Shown here piece by piece: positions 16,746 to 23,973 of a stretch of DNA of 64,000 nt. The notes under the pieces are model-generated. The model did no database searches. It was not told the origin of the DNA and worked only from the letters and a program-made list of their open reading frames with translations. The translations under genes were made by a program, and so were the position numbers. Location of the stretch: contig NZ_CP059399.1 of the NCBI RefSeq assembly GCF_013744875.1, forward strand, positions 7,502,001 to 7,566,000, written 5' to 3'. Source of the DNA: Nocardia huaxiensis. Its GTDB lineage: Bacteria; Actinomycetota; Actinomycetes; Mycobacteriales; Mycobacteriaceae. Positions within the stretch are counted from its first letter, which is position 1. Each line of letters opens with the position of its first letter.

Positions 16746-18365
16746 ATGGATCGGCGGCACGCGGTATCCATCGGCGGCTCCTCCGGGGCTGCGCCGATCT
16801 CGACAATTCCGGCCCTGGTGGCGGACCGGGCGCGGCGGTACCCCGACGCCGCCGCCCTCACCGGCCCCGACGGGCGGCTCAGCTATGCCGAACTGGCGGA
16901 GCAGGCCGAAGCCGTCACGCGCGCCGCCATCGCCTCCGGAATCGAGCTCGGCGACCGCGTCGGCCTGTGGGCGCCCAACAGCGTCCGCTGGATCACCGCC
17001 GCACTCGGCCTGCTCGGGGCGGGCGCCACACTGGTGCCGATCAGCACCCGGCTGCGCGGTCCGGAAACCGCGGAGGTGCTGGCGCGCAGCGGGGTTCGCA
17101 CCCTGTGCACGGTGCAGGAGTTCCTGGGCAACGACTACCCGGCCATGCTCGCCGAATCCGGCCGTCCGCTACCGCATCTCGAACACCTCATCCTGCTCGA
17201 CGACGCGATCGGCGCGAGCACGCCGGAGTGGGACATCAGCTCCTGGGCCGGATTCCTCGCGCCCGGGACGGTGGTGCCCGGGGAAGCCGTCGCGCAGCGC
17301 GCGGCGGCCATCGAACCCGACGCCATCTCCGACATCCTGTTCACCTCCGGGACCACCGGGGCCCCGAAAGGCGTGCTGGCGACCCACCGCCAGACGCTCG
17401 AGGTGTTCGATCGCTGGGCGGACGCCGTGGGCCTGCGACCCCGCGACCGGTACCTGCTGGTCAATCCGTTCTCGCACACCTTCGGGTACAAGGCGGGCAT
17501 CCTGGCCTGCCTGCTGCGCACCGCCACCATGGTGCCCGTCGAACGCTTCGATCCCGACGCCGCCCTGAAACTCATCGAGAACGAGCGCATCACCGTATTG
17601 GCCGGTCCCCCCACTCTTTTCACCGATCTGCTGGCCGCCGACCGCGACAATCTCATGCTCGGCTCGCTGCGCCTGGCCGGCACCGGCGGCGCGCCCATCC
17701 CCACCGAACTCGTGGACCGCATCCGCACGGAACTCGGCGTCCCGCACGTCTTCACCGCCTACGGCCTCACCGAATCCATCGGCGTCATCTCCGTCTGCCC
17801 ACCCGATGCCCCCGCCGGGCTGGTCGCGGGCACCGTCGGAAAAGCCCTGCCGGGCACCGTGATCCGCCTCGTCGACCGCGACGGGCGTGAGGTCGCGCCG
17901 GGTGAGCCGGGCGAGATCACCGTCCACGGCCCGAATGTCATGCAGGGCTACCTCGACGATCCGCAAGCCACCGCGGCCGCCGTCGATTCCGAGGGCTACC
18001 TCCACACCGGCGATATCGGCACCCTCGACGCCGAGGGCTACCTTCGCATCACCGACCGTCTCAAGGACATGTACATCTCCGGCGGCTTCAACGCCTACCC
18101 CGCCGAGATCGAGCGAATCCTGCTGCAGCACCCGGATATTCGCGACGTGGCCGTCATCGGCGTCCCCGATGAACGCCTGGGTGAGGTGGGTCGCGCCGTC
18201 GTGGTCCCCGCCGGTCCGAAGCGCACCGACCCCGCCGCCCTCCTCGACTGGGCTCGCGCCCACCTGGCCGGCTACAAGGTCCCCCGCGAGATCGTGTTCA
18301 CCGAGGCCCTCCCCCGCAACCCCGGCGGCAAGGTCCTCAAGGATCTGCTCCGCGAGGCGAATTAA
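16746..18365 (+). CDS. Acyl-CoA ligase, FadD3-like (ANL superfamily)
   Basis: This 539-residue adenylate-forming ligase has A3 motif ILFTSGTTGAPKGVL, A5 TAYGLTE, A7 GYLHTGDIG, A8 LKDMYISGGFNAYPAEIE and A10 RNPGGKVLK, so it looks active. It activates a carboxylic acid to an acyl-CoA via an acyl-AMP. The sequence most resembles FadD3, which activates the steroid C/D-ring fragment HIP, but a medium-chain fatty acid substrate cannot be excluded. A steroid-type cluster lies 6 kb to the right. ATG at 16746 is chosen; GTG at 16728 is an alternative. There is no KstR2-like site obvious upstream. Confidence 0.8.
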   Translation: MDRRHAVSIGGSSGAAPISTIPALVADRARRYPDAAALTGPDGRLSYAELAEQAEAVTRAAIASGIELGDRVGLWAPNSVRWITAALGLLGAGATLVPISTRLRGPETAEVLARSGVRTLCTVQEFLGNDYPAMLAESGRPLPHLEHLILLDDAIGASTPEWDISSWAGFLAPGTVVPGEAVAQRAAAIEPDAISDILFTSGTTGAPKGVLATHRQTLEVFDRWADAVGLRPRDRYLLVNPFSHTFGYKAGILACLLRTATMVPVERFDPDAALKLIENERITVLAGPPTLFTDLLAADRDNLMLGSLRLAGTGGAPIPTELVDRIRTELGVPHVFTAYGLTESIGVISVCPPDAPAGLVAGTVGKALPGTVIRLVDRDGREVAPGEPGEITVHGPNVMQGYLDDPQATAAAVDSEGYLHTGDIGTLDAEGYLRITDRLKDMYISGGFNAYPAEIERILLQHPDIRDVAVIGVPDERLGEVGRAVVVPAGPKRTDPAALLDWARAHLAGYKVPREIVFTEALPRNPGGKVLKDLLREAN

Positions 18366-18439
18366 TTCGGTTTCCCTCCCCGCGCAGCCCTGCTACCGTC
18401 ATATCCATCAGCACCGGCACCGACACGAAAGGGACTGCC

Positions 18440-18502
18440 ATGCACCACTATTCGGCCCATGTGCCGCGACCGTCCCATTATCGTGTCGCCGAGGAATCCT
18501 GA
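18440..18502 (+). CDS. Possible 20-residue His-rich small protein
   Basis: ATG at 18440 has AAAGGGA seven bases upstream and opens a 20-codon frame ending in TGA. Four histidines occur among 20 residues (begins MHHYSAHVPRPSHY). It ends 31 bases before the first tRNA of the array. Nothing similar is known to me, and the ribosome binding site is the main support. It could also be leader transcript of the tRNA array. Confidence 0.3.
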   Translation: MHHYSAHVPRPSHYRVAEES

Positions 18503-18533
18503 TCTTCGGACGACCACACCTCTTTTCATCCAT

Positions 18534-18606
18534 CGGGATGTAGCTCAACGGATAGAGCGCCTGCTTTGGGAGCAGGAAGGTGTGAGTTCGACTCTCACTG
18601 TCCCGA
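18534..18606 (+). tRNA. tRNA-Pro (TGG)
   Basis: A full cloverleaf can be folded: acceptor CGGGATG/TGTCCCG with two G-U pairs, D arm GCTC/GAGC, anticodon stem CCTGC/GCAGG with loop TTTGGGA, T arm GTGAG/CTCAC with TTCGACT, and discriminator A. CCA is not encoded. It is the first of five tandem tRNA genes. Confidence 0.9.
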
Positions 18607-18609
18607 CAT

Positions 18610-18683
18610 GGACCGGTAGCTCCAATTGGCAGAGCGGCTGTCTTACACACAGCATGTTGCAGGTTCGAACCCTGCCCGGTCTA
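18610..18683 (+). tRNA. tRNA-Val (TAC)
   Basis: Acceptor GGACCGG/CCGGTCT (terminal G-U), T8, D arm GCTC/GAGC, anticodon stem GCTGT/ACAGC with loop CTTACAC, T arm GCAGG/CCTGC with TTCGAAC. The discriminator is A and no CCA is encoded. It starts three bases after tRNA-Pro and differs from the usual actinobacterial tRNA-Val, which suggests a supernumerary copy. Confidence 0.9.
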
Positions 18684-18684
18684 C

Positions 18685-18759
18685 GTTGAACGAAGCCGAA
18701 GCGGTCGAGGCGCCAGCTTGTGAATCTGGTCGTAACGGGTTCGAGTCCCGTCGTTCAAC
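18685..18759 (+). tRNA. tRNA-His (GTG), atypical
   Basis: The extra 5' G (18685) opposite C73 identifies histidine. Acceptor TTGAACG/CGTTCAA, anticodon loop TTGTGAA, T arm ACGGG/CCCGT. Oddities: position 8 is A instead of the near-universal T, the D stem has only three pairs, and the last anticodon-stem pair is C-T. It starts one base after tRNA-Val. Confidence 0.82.
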
Positions 18760-18762
18760 CCA

Positions 18763-18842
18763 GGGGGCGAGGAGCCTGGTGGCTCAGGCTGACTGTAAAT
18801 CAGCTGCCTTCGCGCAGGTGGGTTCGATCCCCACCGCCCCCA
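18763..18842 (+). tRNA. tRNA-Tyr (GTA), atypical
   Basis: Acceptor GGGGGCG/CGCCCCC, anticodon stem GCTGA/TCAGC with loop CTGTAAA, a 13-base class II variable region as expected for bacterial tRNA-Tyr, and T arm GTGGG/CCCAC with TTCGATC. Position 8 is A, not T. It starts three bases after tRNA-His. Confidence 0.85.
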
Positions 18843-18846
18843 CCGC

Positions 18847-18864
18847 CCGGACACCGTTGTCCGG
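18847..18864 (+). other. Spacer hairpin between tRNA-Tyr and tRNA-Glu
   Basis: CCGGACA and TGTCCGG pair perfectly over seven bases around a CCGT loop. This is the only substantial spacer in the tRNA array. It could be a processing signal or the remnant of another element. Confidence 0.5.
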
Positions 18865-18868
18865 CAAT

Positions 18869-18944
18869 GGCGCAGTTGCTCTGCTGGTTACGGGCACCCT
18901 GACTTTCACTCAGGACTTCGTCGGTTCGATTCCGATCTGCGTCA
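18869..18944 (+). tRNA. tRNA-Glu (TTC)
   Basis: Acceptor GGCGCAG/CTGCGTC with one G-U pair, D stem GCTC/GGGC with one T-G pair, anticodon stem CCTGA/TCAGG with loop CTTTCAC, T arm GTCGG/CCGAT with TTCGATT, discriminator A. It is the last gene of the array and ends 11 bases before the toxin-antitoxin operon, which is on the opposite strand. Confidence 0.86.
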
Positions 18945-18955
18945 CAGTCCCGACC

Positions 18956-19390
18956 TCACTGTTCAGCCCAGAATTGGTTGAGCCTGGCAACCGCCTGATC
19001 CTTGGTCATCTCCTCGATTTCCTCCGAGGTGAGGTGAACCAGGCGCATGAGTTTCTCGACGACACCGAGCGGGATGGGCTCCTTGTCCGGGATCGTAATA
19101 GCTTCCGACGTGCGCGCGGGACGAACTCGATCGTTGACGCATGCCCAGAACTGGGCCTCGGTGACCTCGAGTTGGTCCTTCAGGATCTGGCACCACAGCT
19201 TGGATCCGTAGTCGGTGTTGTCCATGGGCCGCGAGATCCGGGTTCGCAGGACGCGGCCATCCGAAAGCATCAATTCCCATGTGCTGTGATGCCTGACCAC
19301 ACCACCTGTGGCGTTCCGGACACGGACCCATTCATCGTGGTGACAGAACGTTTCGTGGGCCTTCTTGTTACCCGGAGGGTACTGGGTCAT
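18956..19390 (-). CDS. Putative toxin of a Phd/HicB-type toxin-antitoxin pair
   Basis: This is a 144-residue protein encoded directly after the antitoxin, with an ATGA overlap (ATG at 19390-19388). The core HDEWVRVRNATGGVVRH, DGRVLRTRISRP and LWCQILKDQLEVT loosely recalls the HicA pattern of a histidine/strand core followed by an IL-x-x-QL helix, but I cannot assign a family. Similar proteins are annotated in mycobacteria as translational-repressor toxins. A C-terminal helical extension (EKLMRLVHLTSEEIEEMTKDQ) follows. Operon order antitoxin-toxin and tight coupling are the strongest support. It ends 11 bases from the tRNA array. Confidence 0.6.
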   Translation of the reverse strand: MTQYPPGNKKAHETFCHHDEWVRVRNATGGVVRHHSTWELMLSDGRVLRTRISRPMDNTDYGSKLWCQILKDQLEVTEAQFWACVNDRVRPARTSEAITIPDKEPIPLGVVEKLMRLVHLTSEEIEEMTKDQAVARLNQFWAEQ

Positions 19391-19827
19391 TGTTCGGCCG
19401 CCGTCAACCACTCTCTCAGTTGTTCGTCCGTCGATAGCTCCACGAACTGCACGAAGTCGACGTTCTTCCGGTGGTTGGGTGCGCCATGGAGGTGGTCCTG
19501 CCAGTCGGCGGTGTACTCGCGCATAGCCTCGATCAAGGCGGTGATCGCTGTGTCGAGGTCGGATTCCTCCACGGCCAGCGGAAGACCTGGTAGGTATGCG
19601 ACCCAGTTGTTGTTTTCCCGCACGACTTGCGGCTCGTGGGCACGGATGATGTGGGATAGCAACCACCGGAGCCGCCCAACCTCCACCAGCGCGGAATCCT
19701 TCCCCTTGCGGGATACCACAGCGACGTTGCCCGCTTCGGCCGCCGTCAGCATTTGGGCGAAGTGTTCTCTAGCGCTGTTCATGGAGTTGTATCGCTCAAC
19801 GGATGTGATTCGCTCGGTGGTCGTCAT
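19387..19827 (-). CDS. Phd/YefM-type antitoxin with HicB-like C-terminal region
   Basis: This 146-residue protein begins with a Phd/YefM-like DNA-binding part (SMNSAREHFAQMLTAAEAGNVAVVSRKGKDSALVE, residues ~15-50). Residues ~65-105 (ENNNWVAYLPGLPLAVEESD, then DTAITALIEAMREY) look like the partial RNase-H fold of HicB antitoxins. Standard Phd proteins are ~80 residues, so this is a longer, possibly chimeric form. Three overlapping TGTACA palindromes lie 29-56 bases upstream of the ATG, fitting autorepression. The toxin gene overlaps its stop codon. Confidence 0.75.
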   Translation of the reverse strand: MTTTERITSVERYNSMNSAREHFAQMLTAAEAGNVAVVSRKGKDSALVEVGRLRWLLSHIIRAHEPQVVRENNNWVAYLPGLPLAVEESDLDTAITALIEAMREYTADWQDHLHGAPNHRKNVDFVQFVELSTDEQLREWLTAAEQ

Positions 19828-19855
19828 CGGTCCCTCGATCTCCCCCGTGCGGTCA

Positions 19856-19883
19856 GATGTACATCATGTACATCATGTACATC
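19856..19883 (-). promoter_or_regulatory. Triple TGTACA operator of the toxin-antitoxin operon
   Basis: The palindrome GATGTACATC is repeated with overlap so that TGTACA cores fall at 19858, 19867 and 19876, nine bases apart. The same TGTACA core is the binding determinant of YefM-YoeB in E. coli, and GTGTACAC serves P1 Phd. Position and symmetry strongly suggest autoregulation. Confidence 0.8.
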
Positions 19884-19962
19884 CAGCAGTCGACACGCTA
19901 GGTGCGACATGCCACATCGCCCGATCGAGATCGATCAGCGGACAGAGGCCGGACGGTCCCGT

Positions 19963-21315
19963 TTATCGGGGACCGGTCAACGGCACCGCCACCGGGCGCA
20001 GGCAGCTGTCGATGGGGAGGATGATCGAGCAGAGGGCCGGGTTGCGGGTGGGGCGGTAGTCGGCGGGGACGCCGGCGGCAGCCGTGAGAGCGCGGAAGGC
20101 GGGGACGGCGTCGGTGGGGCGGCGGGTGAGGGTGGGGTCGGTTTTCGCGTCTACGGTGTAGAGGCCGAAACGGGGGGCGTAGCTGCCCCATTCGTAGTTG
20201 TCGGTGAGGCTCCAGTAGTTGTAGCCGATGATGTTCATGCCGTCGGCTTTGGCGCGTTGCAGCCAGTAGACGGTGTCGCGGAGGTGGTCGGCGCGGGTGT
20301 AGCCGTCGTCGCGGGGTTGGCCGTGGTGGGTGGGGAGGCCGTTCTCGACTATGTAGAGGGGGAGGCCGGGGAACTTTTCGGTGTAGGTGCGCAGGTAGTA
20401 GTAGATGCCTTCGGGTTCTATGGCGTTCTTCCAGAGTTCCTCGCCGACCAGGGCGAGGGTGGGTGGATTCTGTAGCGAGGCACCGTAATAGAAGTCGAGG
20501 CCGATGTAGTCGAGTTTGGTGCGGACGCGGTCGACGAAGAGGATGTCGGTCAGGTTCTGGATGATGGGGTACTGGGCGACATTGCTGGTCACCATGGCGC
20601 CGGGCTGACGCTGGTGGATGTAGTCGTAGATCGTGTTGTGCGCCTGGACAAGTCGGTCGAACATGGGGAGGGCGTCGAGGACGCCGATATCGCCGATCTT
20701 GATGGATTGGGCGATGTAGCCCATGGGTTCGTTGAACGTCACCCACAGCGGGTCGTAGGGGGCGTAGCGGTCGACGACGCGGCGCATGTTCGCCAGCCAA
20801 TCCGTCACCATGCCTTGGCTTTTCCAGCCACCGCGATCGGCCGCCCAGCCGGGGAAGACCCAGTGGTCGAGGGTGAGCATGGGACGCATGCCGGCAGCGC
20901 GGATCTTGGTGATGACGTCGTCGTAGAAGCGGAAGTCGTTGTCGTTCCAGGTGTCCGCGCGCGGCTGTACGCGCGCCCACTCGATGCTGAGGCGGAACAC
21001 TTTCACGCCGAGACCGGCGGCGAGGTCGATGTCGTCGGCGTAGCGCTGGTAGAAGTCGACCGAGTTCCCGTAGCTGTCGGTGGCCTCGCCGGAATTCGCG
21101 TATCGGCTCCAATTGCTGTCCGGCGCATGCCCTTCGGACTGGAAGCCCGACATGGACACGCCCCACAGGAAGTCGGCCCCGAGCGAGGTCACCGTGGCCG
21201 GCGCCGATCCGGACCCGCTGCTGCTGCCGGACGGTGACGCCGCGACCACGGTGGACCCCGCCAGGGTGAGGACGAGGGCCGACAGGATCGTGCCGAGCAC
21301 GCGGGAACGTCGCAT
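19963..21315 (-). CDS. Secreted GH1 family beta-glycosidase
   Basis: This 450-residue protein has a signal peptide (residues 1-26) followed by a Ser/Gly linker. The barrel starts at FLWGVSMSGFQSEG. The acid/base Glu196 lies in TFNEPMG and the nucleophile Glu324 in YIVENG, so both catalytic residues are present. WSLTDNYEW near the C-terminus is the usual aglycone-side motif. It should hydrolyse beta-glucosides or beta-galactosides outside the membrane. GH1 enzymes are usually cytoplasmic in bacteria, so the export signal is notable. The gene is apparently monocistronic, 43 bases downstream of the cutinase-like gene. Confidence 0.9.
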   Translation of the reverse strand: MRRSRVLGTILSALVLTLAGSTVVAASPSGSSSGSGSAPATVTSLGADFLWGVSMSGFQSEGHAPDSNWSRYANSGEATDSYGNSVDFYQRYADDIDLAAGLGVKVFRLSIEWARVQPRADTWNDNDFRFYDDVITKIRAAGMRPMLTLDHWVFPGWAADRGGWKSQGMVTDWLANMRRVVDRYAPYDPLWVTFNEPMGYIAQSIKIGDIGVLDALPMFDRLVQAHNTIYDYIHQRQPGAMVTSNVAQYPIIQNLTDILFVDRVRTKLDYIGLDFYYGASLQNPPTLALVGEELWKNAIEPEGIYYYLRTYTEKFPGLPLYIVENGLPTHHGQPRDDGYTRADHLRDTVYWLQRAKADGMNIIGYNYWSLTDNYEWGSYAPRFGLYTVDAKTDPTLTRRPTDAVPAFRALTAAAGVPADYRPTRNPALCSIILPIDSCLRPVAVPLTGPR

Positions 21316-21358
21316 GCGCAGACACCATACTGGTCACGCGTCCAATACGGCGGGGTTT

Positions 21359-22732
21359 CTAGGAAACGACCTGGGAGCCCAGGAAATTCAGCAGGATCTG
21401 GGCGTCGTCGCCGTATTCGATGTGCGCCATCGAGGCGTAGAAGGTCGCCATGGCCACGCCCTGGCGGCTGAGTTGCACGAGATCGGCCATGCAGTCGGGA
21501 TCGCTGATGCTGAGCAGGGTCTGCGCGGCCACCAGGAGATCGCCGCGCACGGCGACAGCGATCGGGTCGATGACCGCACCGGCCAGGTCGAGCCCGTGCG
21601 AGACGAGGGTCGCGACCTCGGCAGCGGCGGCGCCGGTGTCGTTGCGGGCGAGGGATTCGGCTGCGCGCCACAGGGTTTCCTGGATCCGGCCGAGATCATC
21701 GGCGATCCGCAGGATATCGATGCCGGACAGGACGTCGGCGATGACACCGACGACGGCGGTCCAGCCCGAGGGGTCGACGGCGGCGGCGGCCCGCAGCACC
21801 GAGCCGATGAGCGACAGGTCCACCCCCGCGGCCGCTTGCACCATCGGAGCCAGCGCCACATTGAGATCGCCGGCGATCTGATGCGCTCCTTGCAGATCCC
21901 CGGCCTCGATCAGCCCTGGAAGCCCGGCGAGATCACCGAGCACCGCGGGCAGATTCGCCGCGGTCGCCGCCCAGCCCGCACCCACCGTGACGACCTGCTC
22001 GATGAGCATGCCGGGATCGGTGCCCGCGGGAATGAGCGAGGTGATCAGCGTGGGATCGCCGCTGAGCACCCGGCCCAGCGCCGCGAGGAACGGTGACGCG
22101 CCGGCATTGAGCGAGCAGTACAGATCCCCGTCGGTGCACAGGGTGCGCACCCGATCGGTCAGCGCCCCGAAGTCCTGGCTCCGCGGCCCCGCGATACCGT
22201 GACCGGGCTGTGGATCCCCCAGCGACAGCGTGGTATTCGGATCACGGTGCGGGTCGGCGAGCAGCCCCACACCGAGTACCCGATCGGCGCTGATCGGCCC
22301 TTCGCCATTGCCGATCGCGGTGGCGAGATCGCCGATCCCGTCCGCCCCCTGGCTGTATCCGGCGAGTACGACCCGCGTCGATCCGCACAGCTCGCTCACC
22401 ATCCGGTGCAACTGGGATTCGAGGGTGCTCAACGATTCCGCGTAACTGAGCCCCTGATCGAAAGCGCTCGCGGCGTAGGGCGCGTACAGCACCGTGATGT
22501 CACTGCCGAACTGCTGTTGCAGCCCGTCGCCGATGGGCCTGAGCATGCCGACCGGCACCGCCGGATCCGCGTCGGCATGGGTCTCCCAGGTGCCCGGCGC
22601 GAAGATCGCCGTGTACGGCGTGCACGCTTGCCCGCCACGCGTTTGCGCCCACGCCGTCCCGGCCACCGCGGTCCCGACCATGACGACCACGGCGACCGTG
22701 ATCGCCGCACACGAAGTCACCAGCCTGCTCAT
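21359..22732 (-). CDS. Cutinase-like secreted serine hydrolase with long C-terminal extension
   Basis: This 457-residue protein has a signal peptide (1-30, cleaved near TAWA). Residues ~35-215 fit the cutinase fold: paired cysteines, VVLAGYSQGADG with the nucleophile Ser, and CTDGDLYC carrying the catalytic Asp. The His expected ~12 residues after this Asp motif is absent (SLNAGASPFLAAL follows). An Ala/Leu-rich helical extension of ~240 residues is unassigned. It could be an esterase using another His or an inactive relative. ATG at 22732 is preferred over TTG at 22780 because the signal peptide begins there. Confidence 0.75.
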   Translation of the reverse strand: MSRLVTSCAAITVAVVVMVGTAVAGTAWAQTRGGQACTPYTAIFAPGTWETHADADPAVPVGMLRPIGDGLQQQFGSDITVLYAPYAASAFDQGLSYAESLSTLESQLHRMVSELCGSTRVVLAGYSQGADGIGDLATAIGNGEGPISADRVLGVGLLADPHRDPNTTLSLGDPQPGHGIAGPRSQDFGALTDRVRTLCTDGDLYCSLNAGASPFLAALGRVLSGDPTLITSLIPAGTDPGMLIEQVVTVGAGWAATAANLPAVLGDLAGLPGLIEAGDLQGAHQIAGDLNVALAPMVQAAAGVDLSLIGSVLRAAAAVDPSGWTAVVGVIADVLSGIDILRIADDLGRIQETLWRAAESLARNDTGAAAAEVATLVSHGLDLAGAVIDPIAVAVRGDLLVAAQTLLSISDPDCMADLVQLSRQGVAMATFYASMAHIEYGDDAQILLNFLGSQVVS

Positions 22733-22800
22733 TGGCCAATTTTCGCCACCAGAAGTCTGATTCGCAGGCTTTTCAGACAAGAACTCGTTTCAAATTTCGG

Positions 22801-23466
22801 TCAGCCCCTGGCACACGCCGCGATCTCGCGAGGGGTGAGGATGCGGGTATCGGCTCCGGACGCCGCCACCGCGATCATGGCCCGCCCGATCTCCCGATTG
22901 TCATTGAACGCATTCGGCGCGACCCGCCGCAGCAGCGGAATCAACGGCCCGGTGAGCGCATAGGCGATCCGGTACACCCGGGTCTTGGACACCACCCCGT
23001 CCAGCGGCTGCACGAACCCCGGCCGGAACATGTACGCCCGCGAGAACAGTCCGAGCAGGTCGTTCTCCGTCTTCCCCTTCACCCGTGCCCACATCAACCG
23101 CCCCTGCTCACTGCTGTCGGTCCCCTGCCCCGACACGTAGATGAAGGTCATATCCGGATTCACATCCGCCAGCGCGCGACCGACCCGCAATGTCAGGTCA
23201 TGGGTGATCCGCCGATAGTCCTCCTCCTTCATCCCGGCCGAGGACACCCCGAGACAGAAGAAACAGGCATCGAACTCCCCCAGCTCGCCCGCGACCGCCG
23301 CAAGATCCCCCGGATCGGCCTGCACCAGCTCCCGCAGCTTGGGGTGCTCGACCCCCACCGAACTCCGCCCCACCGCGAGCACCTGCTCGACCCGCTCATC
23401 CGCCAGACACTCGTTGAGCACGCCCTGCCCGATCATCCCGGTCCCGCCGAAGAGAATCACCTTCAT
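22801..23466 (-). CDS. NAD(P)-binding oxidoreductase, epimerase-like
   Basis: This is a 221-residue protein. MKVILFGGTGMIGQGVLNE is the Rossmann GxxGxxG motif of atypical SDRs. FFCLGVSSAG, FIYVSGQGTD and MWARVKGKTEN (a YxxxK-like site replaced by WARVK) follow, then MFRPGFVQP. Proteins of this group resemble the HTATIP2/TIP30 relatives and nucleoside-diphosphate-sugar epimerases. The substrate is unknown. It stands alone between the patatin fragment and the cutinase-like gene. ATG at 23466 has no strong ribosome binding site. Confidence 0.75.
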   Translation of the reverse strand: MKVILFGGTGMIGQGVLNECLADERVEQVLAVGRSSVGVEHPKLRELVQADPGDLAAVAGELGEFDACFFCLGVSSAGMKEEDYRRITHDLTLRVGRALADVNPDMTFIYVSGQGTDSSEQGRLMWARVKGKTENDLLGLFSRAYMFRPGFVQPLDGVVSKTRVYRIAYALTGPLIPLLRRVAPNAFNDNREIGRAMIAVAASGADTRILTPREIAACARG

Positions 23467-23544
23467 GGCAGCGATCTTCCCCCGGCCACACCGGAACCAC
23501 CCGGATCTCCCGTCGTGTCCGGCGCTGGTCGCCGGCGCACGGGT

Positions 23545-23928
23545 CTAGCGCGCGGGCCAGATCTCCTTCAATCGTGCTGCGGCGTCCCCGGATTGGCGGA
23601 TACCGGACTCATAGGCGGGAAGCAGAGCCGCGGAGCCGAACAGATCCGGGCCGAAAGCGGTGATGGCCTCGGCATCGGGAACAACGGAAATCTCTGTGGC
23701 CGAACCCAGTTCACGGTCGGTGCCGGCGCGGGGGAACATGTGAGCCAGCGGCTCCAAGATCACGACGACCTCGGCGGGCAGGGCCAGGTCCGCATTGATG
23801 GAGGAACGCAGGCCGCCATCGATGTAGAGCTCGCCCTCGATCGGGATGGGCGGGAAGACGCCGGGGACACAGGTGCTCGAGGCCAGCGCGTCGGCCAGGG
23901 CGGCGTTGGGCGACACCGGCTCAGACAT
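23545..23928 (-). pseudogene. C-terminal fragment of a patatin-like phospholipase
   Basis: The 127-codon frame begins MSEPVSPNAALADALASSTC and contains VPGVFPPIPIEGELYIDGGL and NADLAL, which is the Asp-Gly-Gly half of a patatin catalytic site. The N-terminal half with the oxyanion loop and GxSxG serine is missing. The next gene ends only 45 bases upstream of the frame, so it cannot be nearby. It is most likely a truncated remnant left by a deletion that joined it to the LLM operon. A short start at 23928 means it may still be translated. Confidence 0.7.
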
Positions 23929-23973
23929 GGCTACAGCGTATCGGGGACACACGGCGCACAGACCCGGTCCGGA

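Noticed and set aside
18440..19883. Integrative element with integrase and att sites
   Set aside because: No integrase, recombinase or transposase gene is present anywhere in the window, and no duplicated tRNA 3' end was seen.
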